Source: QYOJ01 sp964449285
Lineage (GTDB): Bacteria > Bacteroidota > Bacteroidia > Bacteroidales > FEN-979
Direction of reading: 5' to 3'
NCBI GenBank assembly: GCA_964449285.1
Contig: CAYUZX010000064.1
Coordinates: 1 to 18,124, forward strand
DNA: 18,124 bases
The position numbers and the translations under genes were made by a program. Below the pieces are notes generated by a model that was not told where the DNA came from, made no database searches, and saw only the letters and a program-made list of their open reading frames with translations. Positions within the stretch are counted from its first letter, which is position 1. Each line of letters starts with the position of its first letter. This document shows positions 7,901 through 12,931 of the stretch, in pieces.

Positions 7901-9154
7901 CTCGTAGGATACAATCTCTGGACCGTTGTTCCGCTGCGAAAGGTTAGTAAAGGGGACGGTATCACCCACGCAGGCTGCCTGGTAACTGAAGTCGGCAATG
8001 GGGGACGGATCCAGTTGAATGCTTCTAGTGAGAGAATCGCGACAGCCTTCGGTAGTTATGACAGTTAGTTTCGAAGGATATGGCCCAAGACTGGGGAAAT
8101 AGTGAGTCAGGTTAGGTGAGTTGGGAGCATGGATTGTAACAGGAGGGGTGGCATCTCCAAAATTCCAGATCCACGTCACGATATCTTTACCTGACGGGAA
8201 TGACGACAAATCAACAAAATCAATCGGGTTATTCAGGCAAGATGGGGTGGTATAGGAATATTGTGCATCCGGAATGGAAGGTTCAATTGTAACAAAAATG
8301 GTCGTGTCGTTCGTACAGGACCGTTCATTTGTGACTTTCAGATAGACTGTGAATGTTCCAGGCACAGAAAAAGTGTGTACCGGATTCTGTATTGTGCTTG
8401 TGTTTGAAGATCCAGAGGCCGGATCGCCAAAATTCCATCGCCATTGAACAATAGCTCCAGTCCCCGGAGGCGTTGTGGAGATGGTACTGTTAAACTGAAC
8501 GGGTGTATAGAGGCAATTCGGGATATCGCTGGTGAAGTTACCATGCGGGATGAACTGGTCGGGATTGACGTACACGGCGTCAATGATTGTATCTTTATTC
8601 CCGCTTTGGTTTGTAACAATAAGGGTAACAGTGTATGTCACATCGAATGGTGGCATAAACTGATGCTGTGGATTTTGCAGGGTGGATGTACCTCCATCAT
8701 CAAATGTCCAGAAGTAGGCAACAATTGGGTTGGCCGCATCTGCAATAGATGCATCCCAGAAGGAGACAATGTCTCCATAACAGGATGTGTTGGTGTAGTA
8801 AAAGTAGGAAATCAGGAGTGGCTGGATCGAAACCGTTTTATTCACAGTCGTAGAACAAGCTGCGGCAGGATTGGTCTCAGTCAATGTGATGGTACCCGTT
8901 CCAATGTTTCCCCAGTTGACCGTGATCTGATTGGTTCCAGCTCCTGATCCTATTGTCCCTCCTAAAACGGTCCAGGAATAGGTATGCCCGGGAATATTGG
9001 GTGTTGAGTAAATCACACCAAGTTGATTGTTACTGACCACTCCAGGGCCTGTAATTACAGGCGAATTATCAGGGCAAGGCTGAGCAAAAGAGCCAGCAGA
9101 GATCAATGCCAGGAGAAAAAGGGCCAGTACACTGCGAAAAAATCTAAGGAACAT
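1943..9154 (-). CDS. Giant secreted PKD-repeat protein with T9SS type B C-terminal sorting domain
   Basis: This 2403-residue protein fills 40% of the window. Residues 1-24 are a signal peptide (cut before Q25 of SFAQPCP). An Ig/PKD-like domain follows (about 25-112), then 25 PKD-type domains. The tryptophan of their W-x-F-G/D-D motif lies at residues 149, 240, 330, 419, 507, 593, 682, 771, 859, 949, 1036, 1123, 1213, 1300, 1383, 1473, 1560, 1647, 1731, 1814, 1901, 1989, 2078, 2165 and 2249, a spacing of 83-91. The end (about 2298-2403) is a type B, gliding-motility-associated sorting domain with LYVPNAFAPSS, GWDGTYNG, PQGNYMWKV and a final MGTVTLIR. Most PKD domains carry two cysteines, one near the start (C-x-G) and one near the end (N-G-C-x-D), probably an intradomain disulphide. 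Expected route: Sec export, T9SS across the outer membrane, display on the surface or release as a filamentous adhesin. The nearest known analogue in architecture is SprB, but ligand and role are unknown. The PorP/SprF gene follows 18 bp later. Confidence 0.93.
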   Translation of the reverse strand: MFLRFFRSVLALFLLALISAGSFAQPCPDNSPVITGPGVVSNNQLGVIYSTPNIPGHTYSWTVLGGTIGSGAGTNQITVNWGNIGTGTITLTETNPAAACSTTVNKTVSIQPLLISYFYYTNTSCYGDIVSFWDASIADAANPIVAYFWTFDDGGTSTLQNPQHQFMPPFDVTYTVTLIVTNQSGNKDTIIDAVYVNPDQFIPHGNFTSDIPNCLYTPVQFNSTISTTPPGTGAIVQWRWNFGDPASGSSNTSTIQNPVHTFSVPGTFTVYLKVTNERSCTNDTTIFVTIEPSIPDAQYSYTTPSCLNNPIDFVDLSSFPSGKDIVTWIWNFGDATPPVTIHAPNSPNLTHYFPSLGPYPSKLTVITTEGCRDSLTRSIQLDPSPIADFSYQAACVGDTVPFTNLSQRNNGPEIVSYEWNFDDPSSGFNTSTLENPRHLFTAVATYNVRLVTVNLTGCPDTIYKDVIVFDSPDVDYTWNYGSQNNEIQFHIDTVVTNKALIGNMVSWNFDDGTWGYGWNPVHVYPAAGIFMVTLFVTDTVGCTNEITYPVIVPSVPNAFFSSNSPVCDGDYVCFTDLSSVPSPPFGYITTWIWDFGDGSPNDTIHFPNSPNVCHLYTTVDTFAVTLYVIDNSGYTDSTTANVIIKPNPIANFIYSTACQNQVVNFTDLSTPNGGGNIISWNWKFSDPGSGLNNTSALKNPSHLFSYGDSIYMVRLIVVNFNNCRDTIIKPVYVFPAPPVNFTHDTTCHNTLTTFRADTSVTHVDSIVAWAWDFGDGTPIITDPITTQHLFTSPGIYIVTLTVVDHHGCQNSVSHTVRVNPLPVANFTWVSPSCQGDSVLFTNQSFIPPGFTGYVAKWLWDFGDGTTQTIIVPNSPNVYHTFTGPGITYNVTLTVWSNDSCTKSVTKTVTLVPAPLANFSYSSTNCAGQPIGFSNLSQTNGGGLITSYLWNFGDPASGLNNTSALTNPSHTYAASGSYTVTLTAINANNCDDTVMKTVVVNQLPVANFSADIACHGSPTTFTDLSTANAASIISYSWDFGDGTPLNTQPSPTHTYANYGQFVVTLTIINSNGCIHTVSKNVLVYPLPIPEFSYSTPNCFGAVVTFTNQSSTVPGFIDNIVTWLWNFGDGTTQTINFPASPNVTHTFVGSALSHTVRLTVTTSHGCTKLIEHIVNSVPSPLANFTYPGTPCEGNLVPFTDLSQPNGGGSIVQWAWNFDDPASGLNNNSNAQNPSHSFSTAGTFDVRLIVTNTNGCMDTTVIAVTINSRPVANFTADTACYGDMTSFTDLSTTSTSTIASRFWQFGDGQTGTGANPTHLYANPATYTVILTVTTAAGCTKDTSKQVIVYPALTAAFSYNSPACAGDSILFTDLSNSPHGHITDWVWDFGDGTGTVTITFPANPNVSHMYANGGTYTVTLTITNSDGCTKTKTNQVTINYAPVANFSAASGGCENVGLQFTDLSQQNGGGSIITWNWDFGDPGSGTNNTSMLKNPTHAFTAGGSFDVNLMVTNINGCIDSLTSTVTINDAPVADFTADTACFGLQTNFTDASTTSAGTIIGWLWNFDDPASGSNNSSTLQNPAHVFTGIGMYDVVLTVTNSNGCLHDTTFEITVHPVPDAMFQYSAACMGSPTVFTDLSIAPGSTITAWYWDFGDGTGTATIQNPTYTFTAAGTYNVQLTVTNLQNCTDSVIVPVIVRNNPTADFSYLNFFCPAGQVNFQDQSIGAGSTIVERFWIFEPGYTSTGVNPIHVFTENDTTYAVTLIVTDNYGCMDTIIDSVFVKPGFEFTYTNDTVCFGYPTHFHAQNLASGDSLYSVMWNFGNPASVPNNTSFLYNPSHVFTAPGTYIVKLKAWNSDNCVDSVYKEVTVYDLPQPAYTFVSEPCDSIVDFTDLSIAGGNSIASWEWHFGDGTPPETILAPGPGNTSHLYSNLGNYIVTLVIMNNNGCVDSITDTVERYPCINAVFISDTLLCARNPVIFADSSYPVVSINQWHWIFGDGMDTTYTSYTQTVSHEFNIYGDYMVKLVINAIVSGVPFTDSSYQIVRIRPTPEPYFSNVYVCLNQTTLYVDTSNTFGDPNTSWNWTFGEPASGTSNTSTLEDPTHKYMTPGMYDVQMIVSNQWGCTDSITKPTRVFDVPMADFESTAPCLGDPTEFTDLSTPADTTFGIWRWNFGVPGTIKDTSNLQDPRYTYDSLGTYTVHMIVQDLNGCMDTIDSTFTVNITPLSAFNITEYVDGMNGKLQMDNLSTGASGYYWNFGNGKYSDEENPVISYTEDGTYIIELISLNEFGCSDTTFFTYELLFKGLYVPNAFAPSSTNLAVRLFKPVGINLKKYHIQVFNSSNHVMWESTKIDPQGRPVDGWDGTYNGVIMPQGNYMWKVSATFIDDSPWDGSDIGTGEYDTMGTVTLIR
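1946..2263 (-). other. Region encoding the type B (CHU_C-like) sorting domain
   Basis: This stretch encodes residues about 2298-2403 of the giant protein, the signal that directs it to the T9SS. It opens with GLYVPNAFAPSS, contains RLFKPVGINLKKYHIQVFNS and GWDGTYNGVIMPQGNY, and ends at the stop with TMGTVTLIR. Unlike type A domains, it lacks the YPNP...PGxYxxxV...KKLxK pattern seen in the two neighbours at 11306-15940. From the family, type B domains require a PorP/SprF-type partner. Confidence 0.88.
4319..8266 (-). repeat. Five tandem copies of a three-PKD-domain super-repeat (about 790 bp each)
   Basis: Residues about 297-1612 of the giant protein (domains 3-17) follow the order C-A-B five times. 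C domains start with S/N-x-P-x-C and carry a longer insert with P-N-S-P-N-x-x-H (domains 3, 6, 9, 12, 15). A domains have NGGG or a variant before the Trp and an insert DP-x-SG-x-NNTS...NPSH (4, 7, 10, 13, 16). B domains typically start with ADTAC or a variant and have a short insert (5, 8, 11, 14, 17). Equivalent points of the C insert fall at 8108, 7321, 6526, 5734 and 4951, giving periods of 787, 795, 792 and 783 bp. Linkers also go with the type, for example V-x-P-x-P after B domains. DNA copies are clearly diverged, so the duplications are not recent. Confidence 0.8.
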
Positions 9155-9222
9155 ATTGTTGCGATTAGAAACGTGTGTTACAAACTAAGTACTAACATTA
9201 TACTTCCAATATATAACAAAGG

Positions 9223-9256
9223 TTTCACACAAAGGTTGCTTTTCTACTGTGTGAAA
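9223..9256. repeat. 9-bp perfect inverted repeat upstream of the giant gene
   Basis: TTTCACACA (9223-9231) and TGTGTGAAA (9248-9256) are exact reverse complements separated by 16 bases. They lie 69-102 bp upstream of the ATG at 9154. If the promoter at 9279-9286 is used, they fall within the transcribed leader and could form an RNA hairpin; otherwise they could be an operator. The left arm is flanked by a short direct repeat, CAAAGGTT, at 9217-9224 and 9230-9237. Confidence 0.5.
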
Positions 9257-9278
9257 TACCTGCCAATTAATGCAGGAA

Positions 9279-9286
9279 CAAAAATA
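9279..9286 (-). promoter_or_regulatory. Candidate -7 element for the giant PKD / PorP unit
   Basis: On the minus strand TATTTTTG matches the Bacteroidota -7 form TAnnTTTG exactly. No clear TTG lies 19-22 bp further upstream, so the -33 half is missing or degenerate. Use of this site would give a leader of roughly 115-120 bases. It is the only full match in this intergenic region on this strand. Confidence 0.3.
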
Positions 9287-9386
9287 AGACAAATTTGATT
9301 GTATGATACGACATGACGCAACTTTATTGTATTTTAATGTCAATACAAATAGCACTTATCAATTTCTTTTTTCAAATGAAACCTGT

Positions 9387-9394
9387 TACTTTTG
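9387..9394 (+). promoter_or_regulatory. Candidate -7 element for the lipoprotein gene
   Basis: TACTTTTG matches TAnnTTTG and would start transcription near 9400, leaving a leader of about 15 bases before the ATG at 9416. The -33 region is only a T-rich stretch (9363-9372). The position argues against the in-frame ATG at 9392, which would lie inside the promoter. Confidence 0.4.
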
Positions 9395-9415
9395 CAACAG
9401 AATAATTCCAACCCT

Positions 9416-9730
9416 ATGAAAAAATCATTTTTAATTGTACCCGGCATCCTGGTTTTACTCCTGGTTATCTTTTTTGGATGCAAGAAGAATACAACTGTTG
9501 AACCTTGCGACAAAACAGGGCGGATCTGTATTACCAACAAGCTGGATTCCACTGCAACGATCCACATTGTTCAGATGAATCACGTTTTTGACCTTGACCG
9601 GGATTTTATGGAATGTTTAGTCGTAACAGGTGATAACCCTTATAATTTCAAGATATCCTGTAACACATTCTATCTTGACACGACGATCATGATTCTGTCA
9701 TGTGATGACATCCAACTGATTTTGGAGTAA
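9416..9730 (+). CDS. Small cysteine-rich lipoprotein of unknown function
   Basis: This 104-residue protein begins MKKSFLIVPG with a hydrophobic segment to residue 20 and a lipobox-like FFGC, so Cys22 would be lipidated. The following KKNTT lacks the acidic residues of the usual Bacteroidota surface-export signal, so a periplasm-facing location is more likely (inference). The mature part has five more cysteines (31, 38, 67, 82, 96). The part after the lipobox reads as a compact beta-rich domain with no catalytic motif that I can see. I chose the ATG at 9416 over the in-frame ATG at 9392 because it starts the signal peptide properly and lies downstream of the promoter-like TACTTTTG. It is the only plus-strand gene here, and its TAA directly abuts the stop of the converging gene. 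I recall similar small lipoproteins in Bacteroidota, but none with a function. Confidence 0.75.
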   Translation: MKKSFLIVPGILVLLLVIFFGCKKNTTVEPCDKTGRICITNKLDSTATIHIVQMNHVFDLDRDFMECLVVTGDNPYNFKISCNTFYLDTTIMILSCDDIQLILE

Positions 9731-11290
9731 CTATCGGTCGAATTTCACTTTATTGCAGAAGAAGACCACCCGCTTATCGCTGCCTCCTTTTGAGATATCC
9801 CTGATTTCCTGGTATCCGGAGCATAGAAAATACTCCCCATACCAATGAACCATCCTGCTTTTTGATTCTGCCAGCAGTTTGTCATTTGTCGACATTAGCT
9901 CCAGTTCTGAGAAAAAGGTCGTTTCGATCGTTTCTGAATCCTGAATAATCCGGCAGGCAATCTTTCCTTCACTGAGGTATGTGAGAATGATCTCATCTTC
10001 AGAGGGGAAAAGTGTAACTTTCGGTTCAAGGGTAAATGAAAGCAGATTTTTGATACTCATGGCATTGTCCCACATCATCTTCCCCTCCTTGTCAAACGCT
10101 GCCATGATGATGCCGGTAAACCGATATCCGTCAAACACAGAGTATGTATTCGTAAACGGTCGGCCGTAAAAATCATAATCAGTAAATGATTCTGTGTGAT
10201 ATTGCGGATTATATGATTCTGCAGATACGATAAACTGGTCTTTCCAAGGCAGAATATCGTGAAGCAACAGAGAGAAATCAAGTGAATATTTTTGGTCGGA
10301 ACGGCTTTTCTTCATGCTTTTTTTCCGAAGACTAAGCATGTCTCGCTCGCTCAATAACTGCCTTATATTTTTCATATCCAGAAAGTTATAATAATCTATC
10401 GACTTCTGGGCAACAGAAATAAAAGGTGCTACAACAAGGCCGGTTGATTCAACCTCTTTGGCTTTTTTACTTACAGGGCTTACTGAATAGGTTCCTGCTA
10501 TCAGAGTTTCAGTTTCAGATGCTCGTATCTCAGTTACATTGGTAAATTCATACGTAAGATTATTGTTGGCAACCTTAGTTTCAAATTGTCTCGTCCCATC
10601 CGGCTGATAACTACAGAGATAGAGTTCTGCATTGCGTTTAGACAATATCTTGGAAATAAGCAGAAATATATTCGTTGTGATGGGGTCAACTGAGCAATGG
10701 AGGATAGTTGATTCATCGCCGGGCATCAAAGGGATGAAGGAAGGCTTCCCAGTGGGAAGATCCATGATCAGTAAAGCAGGTTTGTCCTCATCATTGTTCA
10801 GTCCTATAAAGGCTTTATGACCCACAACCTCAAATGAAAGCATGACTCCTTGATCAGGTGTTTTGCCATTGTTGAGAATAAAAGAACCGGTTTGAAGAGC
10901 GATACGGAGAATCTGAAAATTGACCTCCCTATTCCTGTTTTTTTTGTCAGATTCAAAGTAGAGATAAAGTGTACTTTCACCGATTGAGACATCTCTGTAT
11001 TCAAGTGTAGAGAGGATTGGGGCGCTCTTAACCCAGATTTTCTGCAGATTCCGGTCGTAAAAAGTAAAATACCACCGGGTAGAATTATCGGTGGTCACCT
11101 CCACACTTTTATAAAACAGGATCATCCCTGCTGAACCGCACGGGATGATCCTGTAAGTCTCCTTATCCGACTGAGCCGGAATCTCTATACGCAACGGCTT
11201 GTCGGTCACCGTGAATGGCTCCTGGCGCTGCCCGGAGATCAAGCATGGGAACCACAACAAGAATGCACCGAGAAGAGCATAACGACTCAT
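9731..11290 (-). CDS. Exported protein of unknown function (519 residues)
   Basis: A signal peptide (residues 1-20, cut at LISG/Q) shows export. There is no lipobox, no sorting domain and no C-terminal anchor, so the product is probably periplasmic or loosely associated with the envelope. The body is beta-rich, with phrases such as TFYDRNLQKIWVKSAP (76-91), LLIMDLPTGKP (173-183) and IIMAAFDKEGKMMWDNAM (394-411), in which a value is compared or reported in short blades. This resembles propeller-type folds, but that is only a guess. A basic stretch lies at 318-332 and a conserved-looking YDFYGRPFTNTYSVFDGYR at 372-390. I believe this is a recurring Bacteroidota family without an assigned role. 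The gene is last in a three-gene set, 15 bp after a type A T9SS substrate. It carries a strong hairpin over codons 46-59, and no terminator is visible after its stop. Confidence 0.8.
   Translation of the reverse strand: MSRYALLGAFLLWFPCLISGQRQEPFTVTDKPLRIEIPAQSDKETYRIIPCGSAGMILFYKSVEVTTDNSTRWYFTFYDRNLQKIWVKSAPILSTLEYRDVSIGESTLYLYFESDKKNRNREVNFQILRIALQTGSFILNNGKTPDQGVMLSFEVVGHKAFIGLNNDEDKPALLIMDLPTGKPSFIPLMPGDESTILHCSVDPITTNIFLLISKILSKRNAELYLCSYQPDGTRQFETKVANNNLTYEFTNVTEIRASETETLIAGTYSVSPVSKKAKEVESTGLVVAPFISVAQKSIDYYNFLDMKNIRQLLSERDMLSLRKKSMKKSRSDQKYSLDFSLLLHDILPWKDQFIVSAESYNPQYHTESFTDYDFYGRPFTNTYSVFDGYRFTGIIMAAFDKEGKMMWDNAMSIKNLLSFTLEPKVTLFPSEDEIILTYLSEGKIACRIIQDSETIETTFFSELELMSTNDKLLAESKSRMVHWYGEYFLCSGYQEIRDISKGGSDKRVVFFCNKVKFDR
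11116..11154 (-). repeat. Intragenic 13-bp perfect hairpin followed by T residues
   Basis: ACAGGATCATCCC (11116-11128) and GGGATGATCCTGT (11142-11154) are exact reverse complements around a 13-base loop. On the minus (coding) strand the second arm leads straight into TTTATAAAA, giving TTTT at the stem end, so it looks like an intrinsic terminator inside the coding region. It starts 136 bases after the ATG at 11290 and encodes residues 46-59 of the unknown-function protein. Possible roles are attenuation of the distal gene or mRNA stabilisation; it could also be accidental. Confidence 0.55.
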
Positions 11291-11305
11291 TCAGTTCAGC
11301 TATTA

Positions 11306-12913
11306 CTATTCTTTTACAAGCTTTTTCACACCTGTCTCCCCATGTGCTCCAGTAACCCGAATAAAATAGACACCTGGTGGCAGGTCGGTGCAAGAGATTG
11401 AGCAAGAGGAGTCTGTGATTTTATATTGTTTCACCTCTGATCCAAGGATTGACAAGAGGGTCACGACTTTTTCTTCAGAATCCGGGAATGTCAGTGTTAC
11501 CTTATCATCAGCCGGGTTCGGGAAAAAACGGAACGAGTAGTCTTTCTTCAGCGGATCAGAAATACCGATCATCACTTCACCGGTTATCAGGATTTCGTCC
11601 ACCTCCCATGTTTTAGCATCCGAAGTATTTGACGTGTACATTAACCCTACATAAACACTGTTTCCGACAATTCCGGAGATATCAACAACTCCGGAAGATG
11701 TCCAGGCCCATCCTCCCGCAGAAAGCGTTGCAGCAAGGTCAACCCACTCATAATCATTCGGATCACTAACTCCGTCATATTCATTGGAAATTTTGACTTC
11801 AAGGTCGGAACCCGTATAATAACAAGCAGTTTGAAATGTGATCTGTTCATTGATATATGTATCAAAGTCCATAGCAGGTGAGATTAGCCAATCCTCGTTA
11901 TCAACCGCTCCTCCACTATATCCGCTCATTTTGGCACAGGGAGACCCGGCGATGCCATGGATGGAATCGATCACCCAGAACTGTTGCTGTCCGATAACAT
12001 TATTCGCACTCCAGGTTCCCAACGTAAAATCGTTAAAGTTCTCATAATTTATAATAACGATGTTTGGCGTTGTTGCCATCACAGATGGAGGTGTCCCATC
12101 TGTCTTGTAGTTAATATTCGACCCGGTATTAGTGTATGGAAATATCTTGAAATAGAAGGGCTGGTTACTTGGAAGATCGTAAAATGTATATGTCCCAACA
12201 CCGTTGAGAATATTCATGGCTGCCGTGCCGTCACTCAGATCCGGATCATCGGCTACCGGGGTGCCATCAACCGGAAGTGTAATGTTATCCTGATCGCTGG
12301 CCTTTATCAGGTAAGCTGTTGGGATTTGTGTTCCAATAGCATCCGTCCATGTGAGGGAAATAGAAAACGGGAACGTTTCTGCAGCAAATTCCGTTGGATA
12401 ATTGGATGGTTCTGGAAGAGGCCCACCACCGAAAGCAGTCCAGGTGATGTTATCGATAGCGACCTGTCCGGACGAAGTATTTTGCTGTTTGAAATTCAGC
12501 GTAAAATCTCCGGGAGAATCAACAATGATAGGTCCGGAATTCAGAATAACACCCTGCTGGCTGCTGCTTGTTACCGTTGTCACCAGTAGTCCGTTCACGA
12601 ATACATCCAGGTTAACATTGGTCGAGAATCCCTGCATATAATCAAAACTGAGTGTGCCACATCCGTTCGCCAGAACTCCCGAGATCACTTCAGAAGTAGG
12701 CGTTCTGTCTTTACCCAGACAGGGAGAAGGTGCAATGATGACAACATCGCCCCGGCATTGCCAGTATGTCCAGGTAGATCCGTCCTGACCTGCGAAGGTA
12801 CCGTCCTGATAGGAGTTACCCGTTTCGGGGTAATTAGCAAAGGTCTCCGTTCCTTGTGCAAATAATACAGTTGCGGAGATGAATAAAGCGAGGAAAATGA
12901 TTGAACGTTTCAT
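11306..12913 (-). CDS. Secreted multidomain protein, choice-of-anchor J-like, T9SS type A sorting domain
   Basis: This 535-residue protein has a signal peptide (1-19, cut at LFA/Q). Residues about 21-162 form a beta-sandwich-like domain I cannot name (TFANYPETGNSYQDGTF ... GQVAIDNITW), of the jelly-roll kind often found in Bacteroidota surface proteins. Residues 168-285 are a fibronectin-III-like domain with PVDGTPVADDPDLSDGTAA and FKIFPYTNTGSNINYKTDG. Residues 286-446 are a choice-of-anchor J-like domain (ENFNDFTLGTW, NEDWLISPAMDF, TWEVDEILITG). Residues 458-535 are the type A sorting domain (FRFFPNPADD, LPPGVYFIRV, VKKLVKE). Known role of that domain: export through the T9SS, then removal and often attachment to a lipid or A-LPS. 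No catalytic domain is seen, so a binding or scaffold role is likely. The gene lies 18 bp after a longer paralogue-like gene and 15 bp before the unknown-function gene, so it is probably co-transcribed. Confidence 0.88.
   Translation of the reverse strand: MKRSIIFLALFISATVLFAQGTETFANYPETGNSYQDGTFAGQDGSTWTYWQCRGDVVIIAPSPCLGKDRTPTSEVISGVLANGCGTLSFDYMQGFSTNVNLDVFVNGLLVTTVTSSSQQGVILNSGPIIVDSPGDFTLNFKQQNTSSGQVAIDNITWTAFGGGPLPEPSNYPTEFAAETFPFSISLTWTDAIGTQIPTAYLIKASDQDNITLPVDGTPVADDPDLSDGTAAMNILNGVGTYTFYDLPSNQPFYFKIFPYTNTGSNINYKTDGTPPSVMATTPNIVIINYENFNDFTLGTWSANNVIGQQQFWVIDSIHGIAGSPCAKMSGYSGGAVDNEDWLISPAMDFDTYINEQITFQTACYYTGSDLEVKISNEYDGVSDPNDYEWVDLAATLSAGGWAWTSSGVVDISGIVGNSVYVGLMYTSNTSDAKTWEVDEILITGEVMIGISDPLKKDYSFRFFPNPADDKVTLTFPDSEEKVVTLLSILGSEVKQYKITDSSCSISCTDLPPGVYFIRVTGAHGETGVKKLVKE
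11579..12412 (-). repeat. Copy 1 of a shared Fn3 + choice-of-anchor J module
   Basis: This region encodes residues 168-445 of the 535-residue protein and is colinear with 14528-15358. Shared runs include PVDGTPVADDPDLSDGTAA, INYKTDGTPPS, NEDWLISPAM and WEVDEILxTG. DNA similarity is also obvious across the first of these. Confidence 0.85.
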
Positions 12914-12931
12914 ATGATTCCTGATTAATTG

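Larger units (their letters stand above)
9155..9415. other. Divergent intergenic region (261 bp)
   Basis: This region separates the giant PKD gene (minus) from the small lipoprotein gene (plus). It is A/T-rich and has no plausible gene. It holds one candidate promoter for each direction and a 9-bp inverted repeat, each listed separately. Confidence 0.8.

Noticed and set aside
1943..9154. Regularly spaced short DNA words about 260 bp apart on the plus strand
   Set aside because: They are the codons of the W-x-F-G-D motif in PKD domains, not a non-coding repeat or CRISPR array; spacing and sequence vary as expected for protein repeats.
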